Source: Paenibacillus segetis (GTDB taxonomy: Bacteria; Bacillota; Bacilli; Paenibacillales; Paenibacillaceae). From it: DNA of 64,000 bases. Location: positions 372,001-436,000 of the forward strand of contig NZ_BMFT01000002.1 in the NCBI RefSeq assembly GCF_014639155.1. Direction: 5' to 3'. Below, one piece after another: positions 1 to 8,931 of the stretch (position 1 is the stretch's first letter; every line of letters starts with the position of its first letter). A program made the position numbers and the translations under genes. Below the pieces are notes generated by a model. That model saw only the letters and a program-made list of their open reading frames with translations, was not told the DNA's origin and did no database searches.

Positions 1-2
1 TC

Positions 3-530
<528 letters not shown>

Positions 531-641
531 AGTGGGTCTTTTGATACATTTGGACAAAAAGAATTTCTCTTAAGGCGAGCTGCCGCAATTTTTTAGACAA
601 CCTCTGAATATATATAGTAGAAAAAAGAGGGAGGCAGATCC

Positions 642-866
642 ATGTTCCAAAAACAACGTTTTAAAAACTATGCGCTATGGGTTAGTATAGCATCGCAAGT
701 TATTTTGTTAGTTCAATTAATTGGACATTTAACAGGAGCCTTTGATTTAACCGATCTGATGAAGCAGAACATTCTAGCGATTGTAGATGTGGTGCTTGGT
801 CTACTATCAACACTCGGTATTATCTCGAATCCAACAAAGCCAAAGAGTGGCGGGTACAACTTATAA
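642..866 (+). CDS. small holin-like membrane protein
   Basis: A 74-residue protein preceded by a GGGAGG ribosome binding site. It has a basic N-terminus, one membrane segment at about residues 12-33, a short polar stretch (DLTDLMKQN) and a second hydrophobic segment at about 43-62, then a NPTKPKSGG tail. Size, topology and the tail (typically a NPTT-like end) resemble the phiLC3/phage holin 1 family, whose members form membrane lesions for export of lysins. No endolysin or other phage gene is nearby, so an orphan or domesticated holin is the most that can be said. A second, broken copy lies about 1 kb downstream (1711-1922). Confidence 0.6.
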   Translation: MFQKQRFKNYALWVSIASQVILLVQLIGHLTGAFDLTDLMKQNILAIVDVVLGLLSTLGIISNPTKPKSGGYNL

Positions 867-904
867 AGAATTGGCACGTAAATTTAATTCTAGCAAGAAA
901 CAGA

Positions 905-937
905 TAGATACTATCCTTATGGATGGTGTCTATTTTT
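905..937 (+). terminator. Rho-independent terminator after the holin-like gene
   Basis: A 12-bp stem (TAGATACTATCC with GGATGGTGTCTA, two G-U pairs), a TTAT loop and a TTTTT run. Confidence 0.75.
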
Positions 938-1045
938 ATGACTAAAAAAGCTATATTACTATAGACATTCTTATCTCGCTTAGCGCTATGGATTTTGATA
1001 AGCTTAATGGATGAATGTAGATAATACATATGGAGGTAATTTTGT

Positions 1046-1690
1046 ATGAAAACCCACTATTACTTAGATTGGTTTTATGATAAGGGCTTTTCTGAGAAGT
1101 TAGTCAACGTGTTGCATGAGGATATAACAGACAGAAAATCGCTTGTTATGATTAGCGCTAAATCGTCTGATGATAAAGATGAGCAAATTAATATTGATGA
1201 TGTTTTTGAAAGGACATGGTTTGATCAAGCTAACATTTTTTTTGATGAATATTATTTAATTGATCACCGTACGCAGAAGGAAGATGCCCAGCGATTAATT
1301 CAAAACGCCTCTGTCGTTTTTTTATGTGGCGGAAACCCTTGGCGCCAAATGGACCTTTTGACGGAATATGAATTATCGGATTGGATTAAAAAAAGTAATG
1401 CTGTTGTAATGGGAACAAGTGCTGGTGGGATGAACATGTCCGATGAATATGTGGATAAATGCACTGTTTATAAAGGTATGGCTCTTAATCACTTTTCTTT
1501 TGAAGCTCATTTTAATCATGATAACACCGCGCTGATAGAGGAACGTTTTCCTTTATCAGAGAAAATGGATATTTATGTGGCGGCAGACCAAGATGGCGCT
1601 GTACGTGTAAAGGGGAGCAAAATCGACATTATAGGCAATGTATATTTAATTTCCCACTCAAAGATTCAGAAATTGGTTGAGACGCTCTAA
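1046..1690 (+). CDS. peptidase S51 (dipeptidase E / cyanophycinase family)
   Basis: A 214-residue cytosolic protein with an AATTTTGT-spaced start preceded by GGAGG. It has the class I amidotransferase-like features of S51 serine peptidases: a GGN motif at residues 95-97 and the nucleophile elbow GTSAGG at 123-128 with Ser125 as predicted nucleophile. Length matches the dipeptidase E-like branch (about 200-230 residues) rather than cyanophycinase proper. Known members cleave Asp-containing dipeptides; the substrate here is unknown. It is a single gene between two copies of the holin-like sequence, after a terminator, so it is probably transcribed on its own. Confidence 0.8.
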   Translation: MKTHYYLDWFYDKGFSEKLVNVLHEDITDRKSLVMISAKSSDDKDEQINIDDVFERTWFDQANIFFDEYYLIDHRTQKEDAQRLIQNASVVFLCGGNPWRQMDLLTEYELSDWIKKSNAVVMGTSAGGMNMSDEYVDKCTVYKGMALNHFSFEAHFNHDNTALIEERFPLSEKMDIYVAADQDGAVRVKGSKIDIIGNVYLISHSKIQKLVETL

Positions 1691-1710
1691 TTAGGGGGAG
1701 TGGCTGTGAC

Positions 1711-1922
1711 CTAGTTTTAAAAACTATGCGCTATAGGTTAGTATAGCATCGCAAGTTATTTTATTGGTTCAATTGATTGGACATTTAACAGGAGCCTTTG
1801 ATTTAATCGATCTGATGAAGCAGAACATTCTAGCGATTGTGGATGTGGTGCTTGGTCTACTGTCAACACTCGGAATTATCACAAATCCAACAAAGCCAAA
1901 GAGTGGCGGGTACAATTTATAA
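1711..1922 (+). pseudogene. decayed second copy of the holin-like gene
   Basis: About 210 bp aligns without gaps to 656-866. The copy has lost the ATG and first codons (an in-frame TGA stands where they would be), and the Trp codon TGG of copy 1 is TAG here. The rest of the frame is intact down to the identical KPKSGGYNL end. I count 11 differences; apart from the nonsense change, seven are silent and only two codons change the residue (T to I, S to T). This pattern suggests both copies were under selection before this one was inactivated. Confidence 0.85.
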
Positions 1923-1944
1923 CAAGATCATGATGATCGTAAAA

Positions 1945-1990
1945 GACCCGGGAGGCGGAGACTTCATGCAAAGTGTCTATCTCTCGGGTC
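1945..1990 (-). terminator. terminator of the RCC1-repeat gene
   Basis: GACCCGGGAG pairs with CTCTCGGGTC (one G-U) around a 26-nt loop. On the minus strand the stem is followed by TTTT, placing it just downstream of the RCC1 gene stop. The long loop makes this a moderate call. Confidence 0.5.
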
Positions 1991-2011
1991 ACTATTTATA
2001 TTACGATAAAT

Positions 2012-3511
2012 TTATGGATTCGTGTTGGTTGTAATGTCTAGTTCACGAAGCTTCGGATCCCACGTTATATCTAACCCGAATCCCTGCTCCAGAAGCTGGT
2101 AGGGTACACTAATTGAGCCTGAAATACTTGATATCCGATCCGGCAATTCCAAATTCTGCGTTCCAATCGATATTTGATTTTCAAAACTCTTGAATGTAAC
2201 GGAACGCCCTTCATATTCAAGTGAATATCTCATGGAGTCTTCATTTCGTAGCGCGGTAAACTTTGCTCCCAGCATGTTAGCTACATCTTTAATAGGGAGT
2301 TGAACGCTTGTTTCTGTGATCACTGCGGGAAATACAGAATTCAGCAGATTTCCATTGATCCTGACATCAATGTCAGCCCGCGCCTGAACCGGACGATATA
2401 TCATGCCATCAGCAGATACTGGCGGTTTACCTACTTCGTTGAATTTACTATGTCCCCAGCTCCAGACTGTTCCATCTTCTGATATAGCCACATTGTGATA
2501 AATGCCCGCCCCAATTGTTTTGATCTTGGGTAAGTGATTCACTTTACCTTGCTTCCCGGTCACGGTATTACCATAGCTGAACACTTCACCACTTTTTGAT
2601 AACAGAAGCCAATAACGGTCTCCAGACACCACTTCTTTGACCGTCAATTCTTTATTCAAGGCGACTGCCTTGCCTTTTTGATTTAGTGTCCATACCTTCC
2701 CCTTTGCATCAAGGGCAAGTAATTTTTCCCCAAGAGAGGATACCTGACGAATGTTGGATAAGCCCGCTAACTTTATAGGTTTTGTCGCTACCGACTGCGG
2801 CCAATAAATGGAAGAAGAAGCTTCATTCCAACTCCACACCGTTCCGTCCTTTTTCACGGCATAGCCCGTATTACCGCTCCCAGCTACTTGGATGACCCCG
2901 GTCAATCCCTTTACAGCCGCTGGTTTACGAGACTTGTTCTGTTCTCCTGTCTTCCAATATCTTTCCCAAGACCAGACACTGCCATCTGTACGAAGTGCAA
3001 TACCAGAAGTCGATAAAGCAGCAACTTGAGTCACATCCGAAATCCCCTCGATTGGAGTGGGTCTTAGTGAATGTTGCTTGTAATCTTCATATCCCGTAGC
3101 TGTACCCCATTGCCAGACGGTTCCATCCGATTTAACTGCCAAATTATGCGCCATTCCTATGCCAACGGAGATACTCTTAATGTCTTCAAGTTCCGGCAAG
3201 CGCACCGGTGCATCCGTTCTACTGAAGGTTACCGTATCTTGCAAACCCAGCTCGCCCATCAAATTGCGACCCCATGTCCATACGGAACCATCGTTTCTCA
3301 ATGCAACCGTATAATAATAACCACCCTCTACTTGGATGAATTCCTTGGAGGTCGAAGTCTCACGCTGCTCAGCGGCTATTGCCTTATCAGGAATCATAAA
3401 TACTGATGATGCCAATACGGTGAATAGGACTATCATCGTTACCCATCCCCAATGGGACAGCCTCTTAGCTGCTGTTGCAACTTTTTCATCTATCATTACT
3501 TGCTGTGTCAC
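2012..3511 (-). CDS. membrane-anchored RCC1-repeat protein with copper-amine-oxidase-like C-terminal domain
   Basis: 499 residues with a GTG start placed 8 nt after AAAGGGG. Residues 1-23 are polar, then a single hydrophobic segment (about 24-46) ending in AIAAEQ acts as signal peptide or anchor, so the bulk lies outside the membrane. At least five degenerate RCC1 blades follow (about 55-370), each recognisable by a DGSVW-W or DGTVW-W motif; together they should form a beta-propeller. The last ~110 residues (about 385-495) look like the copper amine oxidase N-terminal-like domain that many Bacillota surface proteins carry, probably as a wall or matrix adaptor rather than a redox enzyme. Function is unknown; a role in surface binding is inferred. 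Confidence 0.8.
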   Translation of the reverse strand: MTQQVMIDEKVATAAKRLSHWGWVTMIVLFTVLASSVFMIPDKAIAAEQRETSTSKEFIQVEGGYYYTVALRNDGSVWTWGRNLMGELGLQDTVTFSRTDAPVRLPELEDIKSISVGIGMAHNLAVKSDGTVWQWGTATGYEDYKQHSLRPTPIEGISDVTQVAALSTSGIALRTDGSVWSWERYWKTGEQNKSRKPAAVKGLTGVIQVAGSGNTGYAVKKDGTVWSWNEASSSIYWPQSVATKPIKLAGLSNIRQVSSLGEKLLALDAKGKVWTLNQKGKAVALNKELTVKEVVSGDRYWLLLSKSGEVFSYGNTVTGKQGKVNHLPKIKTIGAGIYHNVAISEDGTVWSWGHSKFNEVGKPPVSADGMIYRPVQARADIDVRINGNLLNSVFPAVITETSVQLPIKDVANMLGAKFTALRNEDSMRYSLEYEGRSVTFKSFENQISIGTQNLELPDRISSISGSISVPYQLLEQGFGLDITWDPKLRELDITTNTNP

Positions 3512-3607
3512 CTGTATAACCCCTTTCTGGCCATTTGGAAATATATGATTATTTTCCTTTTTTATTATGACGTAATTCGCCCAATATAGTTGCAGTACAA
3601 AAGTAAG

Positions 3608-3755
3608 GCTGTGCCCACTATACAGTGATCGTAAGAAAACGGCCTCTTGAATGAATTGCTACGGGCTCGGAGTGTTCTTACGATCGCTGTTAAAGCCCTA
3701 TTTCTTGAATAAAAAGGATTATCGGTTGAAATAGGGCTTTAAAGGCGAACACAGC
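3608..3755. repeat. two-armed intergenic repeat element
   Basis: The 445-bp gap between the RCC1 and MerR genes holds a ~150-bp structured element. An outer GCTGTG/CACAGC pair (3608-3613, 3750-3755) encloses two arms: CAGTGATCGTAAGAA with TTCTTACGATCGCTG (3623-3637, 3675-3689; one G-U) and a perfect 14-bp stem TAAAGCCCTATTTC with GAAATAGGGCTTTA (3691-3704, 3728-3741). A 19-nt piece of arm 1 recurs exactly, in inverse orientation, at 32041-32059. It contains no ORF I can support. A short 9+9 palindrome follows at about 3780. Confidence 0.7.
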
Positions 3756-3899
3756 TTACGCTTCCGATGTAGCTTTCCTAAGGAAAGCTTTTAGTCTTCA
3801 GAATCCCTCCGACCCTTCGCTCTGTTCACTCGTACAGTTAATCACTGACTTTTAGATTGAGCCTATATAGCAGACCCTTATTTTGTTCAAAATATAGTA

Positions 3900-3930
3900 T
3901 TGACTCTCACGTTACGTGATACTCTATAGT
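3900..3930 (+). promoter_or_regulatory. MerR-type promoter with 19-bp spacer and operator
   Basis: A -35 TTGACT (3900-3905) and -10 TATAGT (3925-3930) are separated by 19 bp rather than 17. The spacer carries the perfect dyad TCACG-TTA-CGTGA. This overlong spacer with a central dyad is the hallmark of promoters that MerR-family activators bind and untwist, so the downstream regulator most likely controls its own transcription. Confidence 0.85.
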
Positions 3931-3956
3931 AAATATCGAAGGGAGGGCATCACGCC

Positions 3957-4700
3957 ATGAGAGTGAAGGAAGTTGCTGATTTGGTTGGGATCAGTGTGCG
4001 CACACTGCATCATTATGACGAGATCGGATTGTTGATCCCGGAGGAGACTACGGAAGCCGGCTACCGGAAGTATTCCCAGGACAATCTTACGATGCTGCAG
4101 CAAATTTTATTCTTCAAGGAACTCGGCTTCCCTTTGAGAAAGATCGGTGAAATCATTAACGATCCATCCTTTGACAGACAGGAAGCGCTAATGCTGCATC
4201 GAAAAATGCTGCTGGAACGTCGTCGTCGATTAGATGGGATTATTGCTACGATTGACAAAACGATTCAACATTCGAAAGGAGAAATTGAAATGACAGATAA
4301 AGAGAAATTTGCTGGTTTTGACTTTAGTTCAAATCCTTATGAACAAGAAGCACGTGAACGTTGGGGAAATGCAGCCGTTGAACAAGCCAATGATAAGGTA
4401 GGTAAAATGTCTAAATCGGGGCAAGAAGCATTATCCGAAGGTATGAATGATATCTATAGGAAGCTTGCGAATCTCCGAGGTACTTCACCTCAATCTGCTG
4501 AGGCCCAAGCAGCCATTGGAGAATGGTATGACTTCCTGAATCGATTAGGTAGCTACTCCTCGGAGGCTTTCAAAGGACTAGGACAAATGTATGTCGATGA
4601 TGAACGATTCACGAAGAATATTGATCAATTCGGCGAAGGATTGGCACAGTTTATGTGTGAGGCGATGAGTGTATTCGCTGAGAACAATAGCAAGGAATAG
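3957..4700 (+). CDS. MerR-family activator with TipAS ligand-binding domain
   Basis: 247 residues. Residues 1-70 are a MerR winged helix-turn-helix (RVKEVADLVGISVRTLHHYD) followed by a long coiled dimerisation helix with a run of arginines at about 87-91 and a TipAS-like antibiotic-recognition domain (about 105-245). This is the Mta/TipAL/SkgA architecture: these proteins bind drugs such as thiopeptides and turn on exporters or stress genes. The start follows GGGAGGG and the gene sits behind its own 19-bp-spacer promoter. No exporter is adjacent; glutathione peroxidase is the next gene but is separated by a terminator, so the target beyond itself is unknown. Confidence 0.9.
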   Translation: MRVKEVADLVGISVRTLHHYDEIGLLIPEETTEAGYRKYSQDNLTMLQQILFFKELGFPLRKIGEIINDPSFDRQEALMLHRKMLLERRRRLDGIIATIDKTIQHSKGEIEMTDKEKFAGFDFSSNPYEQEARERWGNAAVEQANDKVGKMSKSGQEALSEGMNDIYRKLANLRGTSPQSAEAQAAIGEWYDFLNRLGSYSSEAFKGLGQMYVDDERFTKNIDQFGEGLAQFMCEAMSVFAENNSKE

Positions 4701-4718
4701 TTGTTAGGGGATAAGCAA

Positions 4719-4747
4719 AGGACCATTCGATAGCCGAGTGGTCCTTC
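4719..4747 (+). terminator. terminator after the MerR/TipAS gene
   Basis: AGGACCATTCG pairs with CGAGTGGTCCT (one G-U), short loop, followed by a weak T-rich stretch. Confidence 0.65.
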
Positions 4748-4835
4748 TGCTGTTAATAAGCTTGTAAACCAGCCAAGAGCATGACACAATAAAGTGGTGA
4801 TTACCGAAATAAAATCCTAAGAGCGGAGGATGATT

Positions 4836-5324
4836 ATGACGCTGTACGACATTGAAGTGAAGACCATCAAGGGAGACATTCAAACGCTGGAGTCATACCG
4901 CGGGCAGGTGCTGTTAATCGTGAATACGGCAACGAAATGCGGCTTCGCTCCTCAGTTTAAAGGTCTTCAGGAATTGTATGATACGTATAAAGATCAGGGC
5001 TTTGCTGTATTGGGTTTCCCCTGCGGACAGTTTGCCAATCAGGAGCCAGGGACAAATGAAGAGGTTGCCGCGGCCTGCGAGTTGAATTTCGGCGTGAACT
5101 TCCCGCTTTTTGCTAAGGTAGATGTGAAGGGGAAAGATGCTCACCCGTTATTTCAATGGCTTACAGATAAGGCTCCTGGTATGTTTGGTACGAAATCTAT
5201 CAAGTGGAATTTCACGAAATTTCTGGTGAATCAACAAGGTCAGGTCGTGAAACGGTTTGCTCCAAAAGATACACCCGCTCAAATCGCTAGTCATATCTCA
5301 GATTTGCTTACGAATGGTAGTTAA
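4836..5324 (+). CDS. gpx: glutathione peroxidase-family thiol peroxidase
   Basis: 162 residues when started at the ATG at 4836, which lies 6 nt after GGAGG; the upstream in-frame ATG at 4830 abuts the binding site. The family signature NTATKCGF carries the peroxidatic Cys35 (cysteine, not selenocysteine). The other tetrad partners are visible in GFPCGQFANQEPG (Gln) and KWNFTKFLV (Trp, Asn). Additional cysteines could serve as resolving residues, and bacterial members of this type usually take electrons from thioredoxin rather than glutathione. It reduces peroxides in the cytosol. It is a single-gene unit between two terminators. Confidence 0.92.
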   Translation: MTLYDIEVKTIKGDIQTLESYRGQVLLIVNTATKCGFAPQFKGLQELYDTYKDQGFAVLGFPCGQFANQEPGTNEEVAAACELNFGVNFPLFAKVDVKGKDAHPLFQWLTDKAPGMFGTKSIKWNFTKFLVNQQGQVVKRFAPKDTPAQIASHISDLLTNGS

Positions 5325-5361
5325 CAAATAGGTCGGTTTGCTTTATCATATAAGAAGATTC

Positions 5362-5390
5362 AAGGGCACCTCTAGCAGGTGCCTTTATAT
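5362..5390 (+). terminator. terminator after gpx
   Basis: AAGGGCACCT pairs with AGGTGCCTT around a CTAGC loop, followed by a T-rich tail. Confidence 0.8.
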
Positions 5391-5434
5391 TTATTTAATT
5401 GCACTCATAACGGATTTATTTGGAGGGAATTAGA

Positions 5435-6259
5435 GTGATCGATTATAAAATGATCGTACTTGATTTGGACGATACGCTATTGCGTGACGACCATACCATT
5501 TCACCACGCACCAAGCAAGCATTGATGGACGCACAAGAAGTAGGAGTGAAAGTCGTTCTTGCCTCAGGCCGTCCTACATATGCGATGACGCATATTGCGA
5601 AGGAATTGGAGCTTGAGAAATACGGGAGTTTCATCCTATCTTTTAACGGGGCTAAGATTACGAACTGTACAACGGGAGAACAATTATTTAGCAGTACCTT
5701 ATCACCTGAGACGGTACATGAGTTATACCATATTAGCCTGCAAGAAGAAGTAGGGATCCACACTTACGTAGGGGATGATATCGTAACTCCAGCAAATAAT
5801 AAATATACGGATATCGAAGCTGAAATTACAGGAATGCCGATTGTAGAAGAGAAACATTTTGTCCAGGCGATCCAAGAACCTGTTGTAAAAGTGTTGATGG
5901 TCGAGGCACCCGAAAGACTGGTTATTTTGGAGAAAAAACTACAACAGCAACTTGAAGGCAAGCTAAATGTCATACGTTCAAAGCCATTTTTCTTAGAATT
6001 TACTGAAGTTGGTGTAGACAAAGGGACAAGCTTGCACCATCTCATTCAGAAATTAGGCATTCAGCAAGAAGAGGTTATTGCGATTGGGGACAGCTACAAC
6101 GATCTTGCCATGATTGAATTTGCTGGACTTGGCGTAGCTATGGGCAATGCCCCTGATGATATTAAAGAGATCGCTAACTATGTGACGGATACCAACATGG
6201 AAGATGGCGTGGCGAAAGTAGTAGAAACGTTTATTCTCGATAAGATTGTACGTATATAA
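5435..6259 (+). CDS. Cof-type HAD-IIB phosphatase
   Basis: 274 residues, with a GTG start 7 nt after GGAGGG (an upstream TTG at 5420 overlaps the binding site). HAD motif I is DLDDTLL near residue 10, with the first Asp as nucleophile. Motif II is VLASGRPT, a Lys-containing motif III lies before the end, and motif IV is GDSYNDLAMIEFAG. The type IIB cap lies between about residues 85 and 190. Relatives (YidA, YxeH, YwpJ) dephosphorylate sugar phosphates or flavin precursors with broad specificity. It is transcribed toward the phosphonate importer but converges with it across a strong terminator, so no link to phosphonate use can be claimed. Confidence 0.9.
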   Translation: MIDYKMIVLDLDDTLLRDDHTISPRTKQALMDAQEVGVKVVLASGRPTYAMTHIAKELELEKYGSFILSFNGAKITNCTTGEQLFSSTLSPETVHELYHISLQEEVGIHTYVGDDIVTPANNKYTDIEAEITGMPIVEEKHFVQAIQEPVVKVLMVEAPERLVILEKKLQQQLEGKLNVIRSKPFFLEFTEVGVDKGTSLHHLIQKLGIQQEEVIAIGDSYNDLAMIEFAGLGVAMGNAPDDIKEIANYVTDTNMEDGVAKVVETFILDKIVRI

Positions 6260-6368
6260 TAAAGATGCAAAATCTAGCACTGGACCGTGAATTGATGCAA
6301 AGAGGATTGGGAATGGTTGTAACGCATCTCAGCGACCCGTTAGATAAATGTCAGTCATATTAAACATA

Positions 6369-6412
6369 AGAAGAAAGCGAATGCCTGATCATCGAGGTAT
6401 TCGCTTTCTTCT
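6369..6412. terminator. bidirectional terminator between the HAD gene and phnE
   Basis: AGAAGAAAGCGAATGCC pairs with GTATTCGCTTTCTTCT. The A-rich and T-rich arms allow it to work in both directions between the two convergent genes. Confidence 0.85.
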
Positions 6413-6443
6413 ATCTTTCTATATGCACAACAGTTTCGGTTCC

Positions 6444-7247
6444 TTACACTAGCTTCTTGCGAATGGCTCCTGAGATCATATCAATGATCGTAATCATGAC
6501 AATGATGCCTAGGAGAATGATGCCGACACGATCCCAATCACGTGAACTTAGCGCAAAGATTAATGGGGTACCGATGCCCCCTGCGCCGATGATACCGAGG
6601 ATAGTAGCGGAGCGGAGATTAATTTCAAAACGGTATAAGGTATAGGATAGAAAGCCAGGCAAGACTTGAGGAAGAACGGCAAACCATAAAATTTGCATGC
6701 GATTGGCTCCGGTGGCAATCAAAGCTTCAACAGGGCCATGCTCCATGTTCTCTACCTCGTCAGCGAATAGCTTTCCGAGCATACCGACGGAGTGTAGACC
6801 AAGCGCTAGCACACCGGCAAAGGAGCCAGGACCAACGGCTTTGATAAATAGGAGCGCCATGACGATTTCCGGGAACGTCCGAATGAAGCTCAGCACCATT
6901 TTACCTGAACCGGAGACCCACTTCGTATTGCTCATATTGACGGCAGCCCAGAAAGCGAACGGAACACAGACTACGGTGGAAATCACGGTGCCTAATATAG
7001 AAATAGCCAAGGTATCCAATAGTCCGCGCAATAAATCCTCACCATCCGGTAAATAGACATATCCCCAGTCAGGTGAGAATATGCCGGATATAATGGCTTT
7101 GGAAATTTGTCCGGCTGTTTCTTTAATGCCATTGTACGGGATGCCCGCAAATGCCCAAATATAGACTAATGCAATAGCAACATAAATGAGCCAGCGATAG
7201 CGGTTTTTCTTTGGCTTTTGGACTCTATCATTCCAAGAATTTATCAT
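6444..7247 (-). CDS. phnE: phosphonate-type ABC transporter permease (second PhnE)
   Basis: 267 residues with about six membrane segments and the permease coupling loop EALIATGANRMQI about 95 residues before the end. It belongs to the PhnE family. The ATG overlaps the stop of the preceding phnE in an ATGA, so the two are translationally coupled. Two consecutive, different PhnE proteins indicate a heterodimeric pore. It is the last gene of phnD-phnC-phnE-phnE and ends before a bidirectional terminator. The ligand could be a phosphonate, phosphite or phosphate ester; the sequence does not decide. Confidence 0.9.
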   Translation of the reverse strand: MINSWNDRVQKPKKNRYRWLIYVAIALVYIWAFAGIPYNGIKETAGQISKAIISGIFSPDWGYVYLPDGEDLLRGLLDTLAISILGTVISTVVCVPFAFWAAVNMSNTKWVSGSGKMVLSFIRTFPEIVMALLFIKAVGPGSFAGVLALGLHSVGMLGKLFADEVENMEHGPVEALIATGANRMQILWFAVLPQVLPGFLSYTLYRFEINLRSATILGIIGAGGIGTPLIFALSSRDWDRVGIILLGIIVMITIIDMISGAIRKKLV

Positions 7248-8035
7248 AGTAATTTCTCCCGTAATTTAGAGCTGATGTAATCAATAATTAACACAATGAC
7301 TAATGTGAAAATAATGATCGTGCACGTTTTGTCGTACTCCAGGAATCCCAACGTTACTTCATAATAATGACCAATACCACCAGCGCCAACTAGACCGAGA
7401 ATAGCGGCCGCACGTACATTGATCTCAAAAGTATAGAGCACATAGGAGGCGAAATGGGCCTGAATTTGCGGAATGACTCCATACAGAATCACCTGCACAT
7501 AATTAGCACCAACGGAGGTCATCGCTTCGAGTGGGCCTCGGTCGATGGTCTCTAGCGCTTCGTAGGTTAGTTTGGCGATCAGTCCTACCGAGAATACGGT
7601 AAGTGCTAATATTCCAGGTAAGGCACCCAGTCCAAATATAGCGACAAAGATAGCCGCCAAGAGTAAATCCGGGATTGTCCGAATCAAATTGAGGATGATT
7701 CGAGCGGGATAATAGATAATCACTCGCTTGGATAAATTGCTGGCACATAATAAGGCTACGGGGATAGCGATAATGGCACCAAGTGTTGTACCTACTAGAG
7801 CCATCCGAATCGTCTCCAGCATGGCATCGACAATATTGTCGAAGTAGCTCCACTTAGGTGGGAACATTTCTTTTAGAAGATCCAGCATATTCGGAAGTCC
7901 CTGAATCAGCTCATTGAACGAGGATTCAGTCTGCACAGCGCTACCCCAGAGCAAGAGCAGCACAATAACCGCAGTTAAATAATGTTTGAATCGACTAGGC
8001 GCTTTTGGGCGCTTTAGTTCTAGCTTGGTATTCAT
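7244..8035 (-). CDS. phnE: phosphonate-type ABC transporter permease (first PhnE)
   Basis: 263 residues, about six membrane segments, and the coupling loop [13 protein letters not shown] that contacts the PhnC ATPase. Its start overlaps the phnC stop (ATGA), and its own stop overlaps the next phnE. It differs enough from the second PhnE to exclude a recent duplication. Its partners in the membrane complex are PhnC, the second PhnE and the lipoprotein PhnD. Confidence 0.9.
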   Translation of the reverse strand: MNTKLELKRPKAPSRFKHYLTAVIVLLLLWGSAVQTESSFNELIQGLPNMLDLLKEMFPPKWSYFDNIVDAMLETIRMALVGTTLGAIIAIPVALLCASNLSKRVIIYYPARIILNLIRTIPDLLLAAIFVAIFGLGALPGILALTVFSVGLIAKLTYEALETIDRGPLEAMTSVGANYVQVILYGVIPQIQAHFASYVLYTFEINVRAAAILGLVGAGGIGHYYEVTLGFLEYDKTCTIIIFTLVIVLIIDYISSKLREKLL

Positions 8036-8805
8036 ACGGCGGCTTCCCCCAGCAATTCGTCCCGCTGGATCGGGCGTCCGTAAATTTCAGCAAACACCTC
8101 ATCTGTTGCCTCCGAGACGGGACCATCAAATACGACTTCTCCGGCCCGCAAGCCAATAATTCGGGTGGCATATTGCCTAGCCAAATCAATAAAATGTAAA
8201 TTTACAATCGTCGTGATGCCAAGGTCTTGATTGATTCGTTTCAAATCATCCATGACTTGTTTGGTTGTTAGGGGGTCCAAAGAAGCGACGGGTTCGTCAG
8301 CCAGAATGATCTTCGCCTCCTGAGCTAATACACGGGCAATCGCCACACGTTGTTGTTGGCCACCCGAGAGCTGGTCCGCCCGCGAGTAAGCTTTTTCTAC
8401 GATATTGACCCGATCCAGCGCTTGAAAAGCCAGTTCGATATCACCTTTGGGGAATTGCCCTACTATGGTGCGTAGCGTTGAGTGATATCCCACTCGGCCT
8501 GCTAACACGTTGCGAAGCACCGTCGTTCGTTTCACGAGGTTGAAGCTCTGGAAGATCATACCGATATCTCGGCGAATCGTTCTAAGCTGCTTCCCTGTAG
8601 CCTTTGTGATCGAACTGTCGGAAATCACAATATCTCCTTCGGTAATATCATGAAGGCGATTGATCGATCGCAGTAAGGTAGATTTACCCGCGCCAGATAG
8701 CCCGACAATGACAACGAATTCTCCCTTGGCAATGGATAAATTAATTCCATTAAGACCTTTGGTTCCGTTAGGGTATGTTTTGGATACATTGTTTATCTCT
8801 ATCAC
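8032..8805 (-). CDS. phnC: phosphonate ABC transporter ATP-binding protein
   Basis: 257 residues with a GTG start. It carries Walker [10 protein letters not shown] (about 35-43), signature LSGGQQQR, Walker [12 protein letters not shown] and an H-loop in NLHFIDLA. The sequence fits PhnC, whose members energise import of phosphonates. It is separated from phnD by a strong hairpin (8846-8879) and overlaps phnE downstream, so transcription must read through the hairpin to reach phnCEE. Confidence 0.92.
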   Translation of the reverse strand: MIEINNVSKTYPNGTKGLNGINLSIAKGEFVVIVGLSGAGKSTLLRSINRLHDITEGDIVISDSSITKATGKQLRTIRRDIGMIFQSFNLVKRTTVLRNVLAGRVGYHSTLRTIVGQFPKGDIELAFQALDRVNIVEKAYSRADQLSGGQQQRVAIARVLAQEAKIILADEPVASLDPLTTKQVMDDLKRINQDLGITTIVNLHFIDLARQYATRIIGLRAGEVVFDGPVSEATDEVFAEIYGRPIQRDELLGEAAV

Positions 8806-8845
8806 TCGGATATCAGTCCTTTAGAGGTTATCGTATAAAATAGCA

Positions 8846-8879
8846 AGCCAGTCGCAGTGCAGTTGCACTCCGACTGGCT
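8846..8879 (-). terminator. hairpin between phnD and phnC (probable attenuator)
   Basis: A 16-bp stem with one mismatch (AGCCAGTCGCAGTGCA against TGCACTCCGACTGGCT) and a 2-nt loop; on the minus strand it is followed by a T-rich tract. It stands 40 nt before the phnC start with no obvious promoter after it, so it probably limits phnCEE relative to phnD. A distal GCAAGCCAG copy at about 8888-8896 could form an alternative pairing. Confidence 0.7.
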
Positions 8880-8931
8880 CTTATCCTGCTGGCTTGCATC
8901 ATCCGAGGCAGGAGACACACGGGGTAGAAGA

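Noticed and set aside
642..1922. Prophage remnant
   Set aside because: Only a holin-like gene and its broken copy are present; no lysin, tail, integrase or attachment site is visible.
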